From Comamonadaceae bacterium UBA4962 (GTDB lineage Bacteria > Pseudomonadota > Gammaproteobacteria > Burkholderiales > Burkholderiaceae_C), in assembly GCA_002397315.1 (NCBI GenBank), contig DHAE01000022.1, positions 1-64,000 on the forward strand: a stretch of 64,000 nucleotides of DNA, given 5' to 3'. The notes under the pieces were generated by a model. That model had not been told where the DNA came from, made no database searches, and saw only the letters and a list, made by a program, of their open reading frames with translations. Position numbers and translations under genes: made by a program. This document shows, piece by piece, positions 16,495 through 24,900 of the stretch. Positions within the stretch are counted from its first letter, which is position 1, and the number at the start of each line of letters is the position of its first letter.

Positions 16495-17256
16495 ATGCGC
16501 CCCTTTTTCACCCGCCGTTCCGCTGCGCTTCTCTCCATCGCGCCGGCCTTGCTCGCCGGGGCACCGCTGCCCGCATCGGCCTTTTCCGGCGCCTGCGCGA
16601 GCGATGGGCAGCCACCGCCGCGCGTGCTGGTCGAGCGCTTCCTGAGCGCCGACTGCGAGCGCTGCTGGGCCGAGGCGCCTGCTGCGCTACCCGGCGATTC
16701 GGCCGTCTTGCTGGACTGGATCGTGCCGGGCCGCCTGGGCGACGACGCCCCACTCTCCGCCGCCGCCACGCGCGACGCGCTGGCGCGGCTCGAAGCGCTG
16801 CGGCGCAGCCCACCTTCGGCCACCGATACCGCCGTCACCGACGTGCTCCCCGCCAGCCGCGGCACAGGCCGCAATGCCGGCCCCCTGCGCGTGGGCATGG
16901 GACCGCCCCTGAACGACTACGTCGGCGCCACCGTCGCTTTCACACCTTCGCCAGTGAACAATGCGCCGCGAACTGCCCGCCCGCGCGCGCCGCTCGCATT
17001 CACCCTCGTGCTCATCGAGACCGTGCCGGCCGGCGCGGAAGGCAACGCCGCCGAACGGCACATCGTGCGCAATGCACTGCAGGGCACCTGGACCGCGGAC
17101 GCAGGCATGCGCAAGACCGGCTGGTCGGAACTGCGGCCCATGCGCATCCCGGACGGCGCCCGGGTGGAACGGCTCGGCGTGGTGGGCTGGGTGCAGGATG
17201 CGGTCGGCAACGTGGTCGCAGCGGCCCGGGCGCGGTGCGTTGCCGATCCGGAGTGA
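16495..17256 (+). CDS. Secreted protein of unknown function with a thioredoxin-like CxxC motif
   Basis: The protein has 253 residues from ATG 16495. Residues 1-30 form a signal peptide (twin arginine near residues 7-8, hydrophobic to ~29, ASA cleavage). Early in the mature part VLVERFLSADCERCWAE places C54 and C57 in a CxxC after a beta strand, which is how DUF1223/thioredoxin-like domains begin. The rest contains no motif I recognise. It could be a periplasmic redox protein, but the assignment is weak. It stands alone after the Bug gene. Confidence 0.55.
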   Translation: MRPFFTRRSAALLSIAPALLAGAPLPASAFSGACASDGQPPPRVLVERFLSADCERCWAEAPAALPGDSAVLLDWIVPGRLGDDAPLSAAATRDALARLEALRRSPPSATDTAVTDVLPASRGTGRNAGPLRVGMGPPLNDYVGATVAFTPSPVNNAPRTARPRAPLAFTLVLIETVPAGAEGNAAERHIVRNALQGTWTADAGMRKTGWSELRPMRIPDGARVERLGVVGWVQDAVGNVVAAARARCVADPE

Positions 17257-17284
17257 TGATCATCGGGTCGAAGGACCCGCACAC

Positions 17285-17320
17285 GCACCATGCAACTATT
17301 GCACCATGCAATGGTTGCAC
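17285..17320 (+). promoter_or_regulatory. Palindromic repeats upstream of the DUF4160/DUF2442 pair (candidate operator)
   Basis: GCACCATGCAA occurs twice as a direct repeat (17285-17295 and 17301-17311). Inside it are inverted repeats TGCAA-CTA-TTGCA (17291-17303) and CCAT-GCA-ATGG (17305-17315). Such overlapping half-sites just ahead of a small two-gene unit are typical of autoregulated toxin-antitoxin operators. Confidence 0.55.
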
Positions 17321-17333
17321 TTAAGATTTGCGC

Positions 17334-17564
17334 ATGCCCACCGTCGCGCGCTTGTCGAACTCCATCATCTGCATGTACGCACGCGACCACCTGCCGCCGC
17401 ATGTGCATGTCATTGTGAGCGATGGTCGCGAGGCCCTGGTCGCCATCGCAGACCTTGCCATTACCGCCGACCGCATCAAGCGAAGAGACGTTGCGGAGGC
17501 ATTGGAGTGGATCGCGAGCCACCGCGCGGCCTTGACGACGCAATGGAAGGAACTCAACCCATGA
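17334..17564 (+). CDS. DUF4160 protein (toxin-antitoxin-like partner)
   Basis: The protein has 76 residues. It reads MPTVARLSNSIICMYARDHL, then PPHVHVIVSDGREALVAI, the DUF4160 pattern, where a His-rich PPHVHV loop follows a strand. A TTG six bases upstream is an alternative start. It overlaps the DUF2442 gene by four bases (ATGA). DUF4160/DUF2442 pairs are common, compact, mobile two-gene units suspected to be toxin-antitoxin systems; activity here is not shown. Confidence 0.75.
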   Translation: MPTVARLSNSIICMYARDHLPPHVHVIVSDGREALVAIADLAITADRIKRRDVAEALEWIASHRAALTTQWKELNP

Positions 17565-18034
17565 AGCCGCATTTCAAACTGGTAGCCGTCGAGGTGCCTA
17601 CCTCCGGTTCGCTGCTGCTCACCTACGCCGATGGCGTGCGATACACCGTGGACATCGCCCCCATCCTTGCCAAGGCCCCCACCCTGCGAGCCCTGTCGAA
17701 GCCCGCCGTATTCCGTCGCGCCCAGATCGGCGAGTTCGGCCGATGCGTCACGTGGGGCGATGACGCCCTAGAACTCGCCGGGGACAACCTGCGGGCTGAG
17801 GCGATCGAGCAGGCCGGCGGCATTTCGCACGAGTTCATCCTTGAATGGATGCACCGCAACAGCCTCACCATCGAGGCCGCCGCCGCGGCCCTCGGTATAT
17901 CCACGCGCATGCTCGCCTACTATCGCAGCGGCGAAAAGCCCGTGCCGCGCACGGTGGCGTTGGCGTGCCGCGGCTGGGAAGCCATCAAAGCCAGCCGCGC
18001 CGCGGGTGATGACCGGTTCGTCCTGGCGGCGTGA
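17561..18034 (+). CDS. DUF2442 protein with C-terminal helix-turn-helix
   Basis: The protein has 157 residues from ATG 17561, overlapping the DUF4160 stop. Residues ~1-85 are DUF2442 (FKLVAVEVPTSGSLLLTYADGVRYTVD). Residues ~100-140 look like a DNA-binding HTH (LTIEAAAAALGISTRMLAYYRSGEKPVPRTVALA), closer to Cro/XRE type. The HTH extension makes it the likely DNA-binding antitoxin of the pair, acting on the palindromic repeats at 17285-17320. That role is inferred from order and domain content. Confidence 0.75.
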   Translation: MKPHFKLVAVEVPTSGSLLLTYADGVRYTVDIAPILAKAPTLRALSKPAVFRRAQIGEFGRCVTWGDDALELAGDNLRAEAIEQAGGISHEFILEWMHRNSLTIEAAAAALGISTRMLAYYRSGEKPVPRTVALACRGWEAIKASRAAGDDRFVLAA

Positions 18035-18156
18035 CAAAAAAAGACCTTCCCGCTGAAGTGCAGCATCGCCTGGAGACTGAGATCGAGTAACCCTGCGCCG
18101 CACCGCCCCAATCGCCCGCGGTACAGGGCCCCCCAGCGGCAGGGGTAGAATCAGTC

Positions 18157-18190
18157 ACCGGGCCCAAGTTTCTTGCCGCCCGGTTTTTTT
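18157..18190 (+). terminator. Intrinsic terminator after the DUF2442 gene
   Basis: ACCGGGC (18157-18163) pairs with GCCCGGT (18178-18184), followed by seven T residues. It lies 120 bases after the DUF2442 stop and 137 bases before guaC, so it separates the two units. Confidence 0.75.
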
Positions 18191-18327
18191 GCGCCTGCGC
18201 ACAGCAGGGTCCGGAGCCGGCCTCCCCTCGCGGGGACGGCGTCTCCCGCAGGACCGGTACAGCAGGCCAAGCGCCCACCGCGTCCGGAAATCCTTCCGGC
18301 GCGTCCCTCGATGGAGCTTGGAATCTC

Positions 18328-19305
18328 ATGGAAATCTTCGACTACGACAATGTTCTGCTGCTGCCGCGCAAGTGCCGCGTGGAAAGCCGCTCCGAGTGCG
18401 ACGCCAGCGTCACGCTCGGACAGCGCACCTTCCGCCTGCCGGTGGTGCCCGCGAACATGAAGACCGTGGTGGACGAGAAGATCTGCCGCTGGCTCGCCAG
18501 CAACGGCTACTTCTACGTCATGCACCGGTTCGACCTCGACAATGTGCAGTTCGTGCGCGACATGCACGCGGCCGGCTGCTTCGCCTCGATCTCGCTCGGC
18601 GTGAAGCAGCCCGACTACGCCACGGTGGACCGGCTCGTGGCGGAAGGCCTCTCGCCCGAGTACATCACCATCGACATCGCCCACGGCCATGCGGACACCG
18701 TGAAGGCCATGATCGCCTACCTGAAGCAGCACCTGCCGCAGGCTTTCATCATCGCCGGCAACGTGGCCACCCCCGAAGCCATCATCGACCTGGAGAACTG
18801 GGGCGCGGACGCCACCAAGGTGGGCGTGGGCCCGGGCAAGGTCTGCATCACCAAGCTCAAGACCGGCTTCGGCACCGGCGGCTGGCAGCTTTCGGCGCTC
18901 AAGTGGTGTGCGCGCGTGGCCACCAAGCCGATCATCGCCGACGGCGGCATCCGCAGCCACGGCGACATCGCCAAGAGCATCCGCTTCGGCGCCACCATGG
19001 TGATGATCGGCTCGCTCTTCGCAGGCCACGAGGAATCGCCCGGCAAGACCGTCGAAGTGGACGGCGAGCAGTACAAGGAGTACTACGGCTCCGCCAGCGA
19101 CTTCAACAAGGGCGAGTACAAGCACGTGGAAGGCAAGCGCATCCTCGAGCCCATCAAGGGCAAGCTCGCCGACACGCTGGTGGAGATGGAGCAGGACGTG
19201 CAGAGCTCCATCAGCTACTCCGGCGGCCTCAAACTGATGGACATCCGCAAGGTGAACTACGTGATCCTGGGCGGCGACAACGCGGGCGAACACCTGCTGA
19301 TGTGA
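18328..19305 (+). CDS. guaC: GMP reductase
   Basis: The protein has 325 residues, the length of the compact GuaC type without CBS domains. It begins MEIFDYDNVLLLPRKCRVESRSEC. The active-site loop is GVGPGKVCITKLKTGFG, where the cysteine forms the thioimidate with GMP; IADGGIRSHGDIAKSI and GSLFAGHEESPG bind phosphate and ribose. The reaction is NADPH-dependent deamination of GMP to IMP, recovering adenine nucleotides. The absence of CBS domains and the KLKTGFG loop favour GMP reductase over IMP dehydrogenase. It stands alone between a terminator and tRNA-Lys. Confidence 0.9.
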   Translation: MEIFDYDNVLLLPRKCRVESRSECDASVTLGQRTFRLPVVPANMKTVVDEKICRWLASNGYFYVMHRFDLDNVQFVRDMHAAGCFASISLGVKQPDYATVDRLVAEGLSPEYITIDIAHGHADTVKAMIAYLKQHLPQAFIIAGNVATPEAIIDLENWGADATKVGVGPGKVCITKLKTGFGTGGWQLSALKWCARVATKPIIADGGIRSHGDIAKSIRFGATMVMIGSLFAGHEESPGKTVEVDGEQYKEYYGSASDFNKGEYKHVEGKRILEPIKGKLADTLVEMEQDVQSSISYSGGLKLMDIRKVNYVILGGDNAGEHLLM

Positions 19306-19333
19306 GGTGCCGAAAACTTTTTTGTGCGGCCTC

Positions 19334-19363
19334 TTGCAGACCGGCAAAAAAGTAGTGCATAAT
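19334..19363 (+). promoter_or_regulatory. Sigma-70 promoter of tRNA-Lys
   Basis: TTGCAG (19334-19339) and CATAAT (19358-19363) are spaced by 18 bases and end 44 bases before the tRNA. Confidence 0.65.
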
Positions 19364-19407
19364 TCGAGGCTCTGCAGCGATGCAGACACAGTTTCAAAGG
19401 TTACTGT

Positions 19408-19483
19408 GGGTTCTTAGCTCAGTTGGTAGAGCAGCGGACTCTTAATCCGTAGGTCGAGTGTTCGAGTCACTCAGGACCCACCA
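19408..19483 (+). tRNA. tRNA-Lys (anticodon CTT)
   Basis: This 76-nt cloverleaf has acceptor arm GGGTTCT with AGGACCC plus encoded CCA, D-arm TAGCTCAGTTGGTAGAGCA, anticodon loop CTCTTAA with CTT at its centre and T-arm GAGTG-TTCGAGT-CACTC. It reads AAG. A promoter lies just upstream and a strong terminator eight bases downstream, so it is a single-gene unit. Confidence 0.96.
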
Positions 19484-19490
19484 CCCATCC

Positions 19491-19524
19491 AAGCGCCCTG
19501 GCATGTCCAGGGCGCTTTTTTTTT
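19491..19524 (+). terminator. Intrinsic terminator after tRNA-Lys
   Basis: An 11-bp perfect stem (AAGCGCCCTGG, loop CATGT, CCAGGGCGCTT) is followed by a run of T residues to 19524. Between here and the KGG gene (19525-19810) I see no gene, only a 7-bp hairpin CGGCAAG-N5-CTTGCCG at 19687-19705 and the terminator of the opposite strand. Confidence 0.95.
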
Positions 19525-19727
19525 CGCTTGGCAGCGGCGCCGGTACGCAGGCATCGCAGCGCTTCCAGGCGGCCTGCCCCGCACTCACCGGCTCCGGCAA
19601 AAATCGCGTCTTTCCGTCTGCCGGCATGATGAATGCCGCCCACCCTTCTGCCCCCGGACGCACGCGGCGGTGGCAGGCGTTTTTTACGGCAAGAAATCCT
19701 TGCCGAGTTCGGGCGCGTGCGCCCATG

Positions 19728-19751
19728 AAAAAACCCGCCATGCGGCGGGTT
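19728..19751 (-). terminator. Intrinsic terminator of the KGG gene
   Basis: Read on the minus strand, AACCCGCC-GCAT-GGCGGGTT runs into a T stretch. It is 60 bases beyond the KGG stop codon. Confidence 0.85.
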
Positions 19752-19810
19752 CTTCACTCCTTCGGCGGTGCCGGTGCGGCAGAGACCGGCACCTGCGAGA
19801 GCTTCAGGGA

Positions 19811-20095
19811 TCAGGCGCTGGCGCTGGCGCCGCCGGCAGTACCACCGCTGGCGGCAGCGGATTTGCGGTGGCTCTTGCGGCCGGCCTCGCGGGCTTCTTC
19901 CGACGTGAATTGGTGGGCGTTGCCGCTCGCGTGGGCTGCGCGTCCGCCGAGGGACGCGATCTCACGTTGACGGGCCGGGTCCATACCCGCGAACCCGCGC
20001 CGGGCCGGGCCGGTACGGCGGGCACCCTGCTTCAGCGCCTCTTCGGCCTGTGCTTGCTTGCCCGTATCGCGTTCGTTCGTTGGTTCGTTGGCCAT
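19811..20095 (-). CDS. KGG-repeat general stress protein (Con-10/YciG type)
   Basis: The protein has 94 residues from ATG 20095, preceded by GAGGAG. It is hydrophilic and disordered-looking, with the two characteristic repeats RRGFAGMDPARQREIASLGG and FTSEEAREAGRKSH. Here the usual KGG is relaxed to LGGRAAH. YciG/Con-10-like proteins accumulate in stationary phase, desiccation or biofilm conditions. The gene has its own -24/-12 sigma-54 promoter at 20177-20192 and a ~70-nt leader, and lies beside a sigma-54 activator, sensor kinase and rpoN, so sigma-54 control is likely. Confidence 0.85.
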   Translation of the reverse strand: MANEPTNERDTGKQAQAEEALKQGARRTGPARRGFAGMDPARQREIASLGGRAAHASGNAHQFTSEEAREAGRKSHRKSAAASGGTAGGASASA

Positions 20096-20176
20096 GTGCC
20101 GCTCCTCAAATGGGAAATGGATGGAAGTGGAAGTTATTGCAGCCCGGCCGTTCCGCCGGGGCCACACACCTCCTGG

Positions 20177-20192
20177 GGCAAACGGCGTGCCC
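20177..20192 (-). promoter_or_regulatory. Sigma-54 (-24/-12) promoter of the KGG gene
   Basis: On the minus strand this reads GGGCACG-CCGT-TTGCC, differing from the TGGCACG-N4-TTGC consensus only at the first base. The GG and GC doublets are exactly 12 bases apart. Transcription should begin near 20166, about 70 bases before ATG 20095. It shares 16 identical bases with the copy at 20291-20307. Confidence 0.85.
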
Positions 20193-20219
20193 GACCATTC
20201 ATCCGTTCCGGACGCTGCC

Positions 20220-20249
20220 AAAAAAAAAAGCCCGCCATGAAGACGGGCT
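20220..20249 (-). terminator. Intrinsic terminator of the candidate small RNA (and activator gene)
   Basis: On the minus strand AGCCCG (20249-20244) pairs with CGGGCT (20234-20229), followed by about ten T residues. It stops any read-through from the activator gene and forms the 3' end of the predicted small RNA. Confidence 0.9.
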
Positions 20250-20281
20250 CAAGGGGGCGCGCCTGGCGGGGCAGCCAGGCT
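20221..20281 (-). ncRNA. Candidate sigma-54-dependent small RNA (~60 nt, two hairpins)
   Basis: The perfect -24/-12 promoter at 20291-20307 places a start at about 20281, with no ORF after it. The RNA would fold a 7-bp hairpin GCCTGGC-TGCCCC-GCCAGGC (20280-20261), carry a C-rich linker (GCGCCCCCTT, 20260-20251) and end in the intrinsic terminator at 20249-20220. Short double-hairpin RNAs with C-rich unpaired segments commonly pair with G-rich ribosome-binding sites; CCCCCTT could pair with AAGGGGG-type sequences. Lying between the activator gene and KGG, it may be part of the same response. This is a prediction from promoter, fold and terminator only. Confidence 0.65.
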
Positions 20282-20290
20282 TCATGGTGA

Positions 20291-20307
20291 GGGCAAACGG
20301 CGTGCCA
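20291..20307 (-). promoter_or_regulatory. Perfect sigma-54 (-24/-12) promoter of the candidate small RNA
   Basis: The minus strand reads TGGCACG-CCGT-TTGCCC, a full match to the TGGCACG-N4-TTGC consensus with the 12-base GG-to-GC spacing. It lies 67 bases after the activator stop codon and points away from it toward the terminator at 20220-20249. Confidence 0.88.
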
Positions 20308-20373
20308 CGCATGCGGGCTGCGCGATCGGGAGGAGCCTTTCACCCTGGCCAAGGGCCCGCAGGCCGGGCCGCG

Positions 20374-21828
20374 TCAACGCGTCGACGAATCGGCCGCCAT
20401 GTTCTCGTAGGCCTTGAGCTTGTTGTAGAGCGTCTTGAGGCTCACGCCGAGCGCCGCGGCGGCGCGCTCCTTGTGGTTGTCGAAGTGCCGCAGGGTGCGC
20501 AGGATGAGCTGCTGCTCCACGTCGGCGATCGAGGTGCCGACATCCACGCGCAACTGGCCGGACGACGCCGTGGCATTTCCGGCGTCCTGCGGCCCGCCTG
20601 CAGACGGCGCGTCCGGGCCGGAGGCCGCTGCGGCCCCGGGTGGCGCGACGGCAGCCGCGGGGGCGTCGTCGGCGCCGTTCGTCGGCAGCCACTGCGCGGT
20701 GATGGTGTCGCCTTCCGCCATCACGTAGGCGCGCTGCAGCACGTTGCGCAGTTCGCGCACGTTGCCGGGCCAGCGGTAGCGCTCCAGGCGTTCCAGCGCC
20801 GCGGCCTCCAGGCGCTTCGCGCGGCCTTCCTTCTGGCCGATCGCCGAAAGGAAATGCGCACTGAGGAGGTCGATGTCCTCGGCCCGCTCGCGCAGCGGGG
20901 GCAGTTCGATGGGAAAAACATTCAGCCGGTAGAACAGATCCTCGCGCAGCGTTCCTCCCGCCACGGCCGCCAGGGGATCCCGGTTGGTCGCAGCGACGAT
21001 GCGCACGTCGGTGGCCCGCTCCACGGTCGAGCCCACGCGCATGAAGGTGCCGGTCTCCAGCACCCGCAGCAGCTTGACCTGCAGCTCCATCGGCATCTCG
21101 GTCACTTCATCGAGGAACAGCGTGCCGCCATGGGCCCGCTCGAAGAAGCCCTGGTGCTGCCGCTCGGCGCCCGTGAAGCTGCCCTTCTCGTGGCCGAAGA
21201 TCTCGCTTTCCATGAGCTGGGGAGAAATCGCGCCGCAGTTGATCGCGAGGAAGGGTTGGGAGCGGCGCCGGCTCAGGTCGTGCACCGTGCGGGCCACGAG
21301 TTCCTTGCCGGTGCCGCTGTCGCCGGTCACGAACACCGTCACCGACGTACCGGCCACGCGCGCGATCTGCTCGTACACCCGGCGCATGCAGTCCGAGCGT
21401 CCCACCAGGTGGCCGAAGCGCCCGGTGGCGTCCACCGTCTTGCGCCACGATTCGATCTCGGCCGCCATCACCGAAGGGGGCATCACGCGCGACAGCACGC
21501 CGCGCAACTGCGCCAGGCTCACCGGCTTGACGAGGTAGTCGGCCGCGCCCAGCCGCAGTGCCTGGATCGACGTCTCCAGCGTCGCATGGCCGGTGACCAG
21601 GACCACCTGCGTGTTGGAGCGCAGCGACTGCTCGCTCATGAAGGACAGGCCGTTACCGTCCGGCAGGTGCAGGTCCAGCAGCACGACGTCCGGCGGCTGC
21701 AGCACCATCTTGCGGCGCGCCTCCTCCAGCGTGTGCGCGGTGGCGGCGTGGTAGCCCTCGGCACTGCAGAGCGCCGCCAGCATGTCCGCCGCATCCGCAT
21801 CGTCGTCCACGATCAGAGCCAAACCCAT
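20374..21828 (-). CDS. NtrC-family sigma-54-dependent response regulator
   Basis: The protein has 484 residues from ATG 21828. The N-terminal receiver domain has acidic DDD near residues 8-10 and phospho-acceptor D52 (LLDLHLPDGNG), with the conserved Lys in YLVKP. The central AAA+ domain has Walker A GDSGTGKE, the sigma-54 contact loop as GSFTGA, Walker B GGTLFLDEV and ATNRD. A Pro/Ala-rich linker leads to a Fis-type HTH (ERAAAALGVSLKTLYNKL). The GAFTGA variant GSFTGA is still compatible with sigma-54 contact. It is probably paired with the hybrid kinase 89 bases upstream, and likely acts on the nearby -24/-12 promoters. Confidence 0.92.
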   Translation of the reverse strand: MGLALIVDDDADAADMLAALCSAEGYHAATAHTLEEARRKMVLQPPDVVLLDLHLPDGNGLSFMSEQSLRSNTQVVLVTGHATLETSIQALRLGAADYLVKPVSLAQLRGVLSRVMPPSVMAAEIESWRKTVDATGRFGHLVGRSDCMRRVYEQIARVAGTSVTVFVTGDSGTGKELVARTVHDLSRRRSQPFLAINCGAISPQLMESEIFGHEKGSFTGAERQHQGFFERAHGGTLFLDEVTEMPMELQVKLLRVLETGTFMRVGSTVERATDVRIVAATNRDPLAAVAGGTLREDLFYRLNVFPIELPPLRERAEDIDLLSAHFLSAIGQKEGRAKRLEAAALERLERYRWPGNVRELRNVLQRAYVMAEGDTITAQWLPTNGADDAPAAAVAPPGAAAASGPDAPSAGGPQDAGNATASSGQLRVDVGTSIADVEQQLILRTLRHFDNHKERAAAALGVSLKTLYNKLKAYENMAADSSTR

Positions 21829-21917
21829 GAAACCTCCAAGATGCACCCTCCGCGCAGTGTGCCGCCTGGCCGCACTGCGTTGCAGTTGTCGATGTAAGTA
21901 CGTGTGACCAAGCCGCC

Positions 21918-24900
21918 TCAGGACGACCGGTCCATTGCGTTTTGTAACTGTTCCATCGTGATCGGCTTGATCAGGTACTCGTCGAAGCCGGCTTTCCGCG
22001 CTTTCGCGATGTCCTGCGCCTGCCCGTAGCCCGACACGGCCACCATGCGCCCGGCATAGCCCGCGGCGCGCGCGCGCAGCGCGACCTCGTACCCGTCCAC
22101 GCCGGGCAGCCCGATGTCGACGATCGCCACGTCGGGCCGCTCCGCGATGATGAGGACCAGGCCGTCGAGCCCGTCTTCCGCCGCATGCACCGTGTGCCCC
22201 TCGCCCCGCAGGTAGGCATTCACGGAACGCAGCATGTCCGCATTGTCCTCCACCACGACGATGCGGCGGGCGGGACCGCGCGGGCGCGGGGCCGGAGCCC
22301 CCGTGCCAGCCCCCGCGCCGACCGCCGCAGGCGCCACGCGCGGCCAGCGCACGGTGAAGGCCGTGCCCTCGTCGGAGGTGTCCACGTCGATCGTTCCGCC
22401 GTGCTGCTCCACGAGGTGCTGCACCAGCGTCAGGCCCACGCCCAATCCGCCGTCCTGGCGGTCGAGCATGCGCTCGCCCTGCCGGAAGAGGTCGAAGATG
22501 TGCGGAAGCAGCGCCGCGTCGATCCCGTCGCCGGTATCGGCCACGCACAGCACCGCCTCGTCCTCGGTGCAGGCCACGCTGACGTCGATGTGCCGGCCTT
22601 CCGGCGTGTACTTGATCGCGTTCTGCAGCAGGTTCACGATCACCTGCTCGATGCGCGTGGCGTCGCCATGGATCCACGCGGGCTGCAGGTCGAAGGTCCA
22701 GACGTGCTGGCGCATGGTGCCGCCCACGGACAGCGCATCCCGCACGCTGCGCACGCGCTCGGCCAGATCGGTCGGCCTGCGGGCGAGCACCGCGCTGCCG
22801 CGCAGCACGCGGCTCACGTCGAGCAGGTCGCGCATCATGCTGGCGAGGTGCTGCGTCTGGCGCTGGATGATCGCCAGCGCCTGCCCCGCCGTCTCGGCCC
22901 CGCCGGAACCGGTGGAGAGCACGTCCGACGCGGCCGCGATCGCCGCCAGCGGATTGCGCAGCTCATGGCTCAGCATGGTCAGGAACTCGTCCTTCGCGCG
23001 GTTCGCGGCTTCCGCCTGCCGGCGTGCGGCCTGTTCCTGCACCGACTGCAGCGCGCGCCGCTGCTCCGCGTTCTTCTGCTCGGTCACGTCCACCGTGATG
23101 CCCACCACCTGCTCGGGACGCCCATGCGGCCCATACCGCAGCAGCAGGCGGCTGGACACCCAGCGCGGCGCACCTTCGGGCGCGGCGGCGATGCGGTATT
23201 CCAGATGCGCGCGCGGACGGCGCGAACGCAGCGAGCGCGCCAGCGACTGCCGCAGCCGGGCACGGTCTTCCGGATGCGCCAGCGTGGTCCAGGCCCGCAA
23301 TCCGCGCCCGGGCGCGCCGTCGGCATCCACCACCGGGTCGCGGCCGAACAATCCCGCCTGCCCCGCGGTCCAGACGAGCTCGGACGGCCGGAAGCGGTAC
23401 TCGAAGAAGCCCACGCAGCCCGCCTCGCAGGCCAGGTCGATCAGGCTCTGCTTTTCCTGGCGCTTGCGGTCCGCCGTCAGCCAGAGCGCCATCACCTGCA
23501 GCAGTTCGGTGATGTCCGTCACCGCGCTGAGCGCTCCGCGCGGCCGGCCGCTCTCGTCGAGCAACGGTACCGCGCTGGCCACCACCGAGACCGGCGTGCG
23601 CCCGGGCACGTGGATTTCCAGCTCCATCGGTCCCACCGGCTGCGCCAGCCGGCAGGCCCGCTGCAGGGGCTGCTCCTGCGGCGACAGCTGCCGGCCGCCG
23701 CGGAATACCTGTGCCGGCGCATCCCGGCCATCTTCCACGCCCTCCAGGCCCAGCAGCCTGCGCATCACCGGGTTGTAGACGACGTGCCCGCAGTCCGCGC
23801 CGTCGGCGAACGCCAGGCCGATGGGCGTGTTCTCGAACAGGGCCTCGAATTCAGCCGCCTTGGCCTGCAGCCGCTGGTGCGCCGTGGCGTCGCGGCGCTG
23901 CGCCGTCCAGAGCGCGTCGCGCAGCAGGGCGATCTCCCGCACCGGCACGCGCTGGGAAGGCGGCAGCCGCTGTGCGCGCGCCAGCATCTGCAGCGGCTGC
24001 GCGATGCGCCAGGCCACCAGCAGCGCCAGCGTGACGCCCACGAACAGGCACAGGCCCATGGTGGCGAGCGCCGAGAGCACGCTGCTGCGCTCCGCCGCCT
24101 CGATCGGCCCCGCAGGCATGCCGGCGCTGACCTGCCAGTCGAATGCGCCCACGGAGCGCCATGCGGCCACCGCGGGTTCCGGCATGCCGTCGGCCCCCAG
24201 GCGCGCCTGGGCGCGCTCCGTCCCGGTCGCGAAGAGCTGGCGCCCGCGCAGCAGATCGCCCGTCGCCGCCACCACGTTCTGGTGGGCGTCCACCAGCGCG
24301 ACGAAGCCGCTCTGGGGAGGATGTACCTTCGCCAGCAAGCGCTGCCAGACCTCCGGATCGACCCGGGCGCCGAGCACGTAGCCCTCTTCCGCGCCCAGGC
24401 GGACCGGGATGGCCACCGCCGATGTCGACTCCCCCGCGAACGGCCAGAGCGTGTCCGACACCACCGGGCCGCGCATGGCCACCGCCTTGCGCGCGAGTTC
24501 CTCGATCGGTGCATCCGGCGCGCCGGGCCCGGGAGGCCTGGCGGTATCGAACAGCAGCCGGCCGTCGCGGTCGACGAGGAAGATGCTGCGCCACTGCGGC
24601 CGCATCGGCGGACGCTGGCGCAGCCACCGCTCCAGGGCAGGCGCCTGGCCGGACTGCAGTGCATCCGTGCGCGACAGCGCGGCCAGCGCATCGACCGTGG
24701 AGCCGATCTCCAGCGCCACCGACTGCGCGACCCCGGCCGCGGTATGGCCCAGCGTGGACTGCAGGCGCTCGCGAGCCCCGACGAGCTCCGACGCCACCTG
24801 GTAGGTGAGCTGCATCGCGATCGGCAGCGTGGCCACCAGGATCATGACCACCAGATAGGCCCGCAGCGATCCGGAGGGCCAGGCACGATCGAGCCAGCGG

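Noticed and set aside
20134..20352. 72-codon minus-strand open frame across the sigma-54 promoter and small-RNA region
   Set aside because: It spans two promoters and a terminator, has no ribosome-binding site and no family resemblance.
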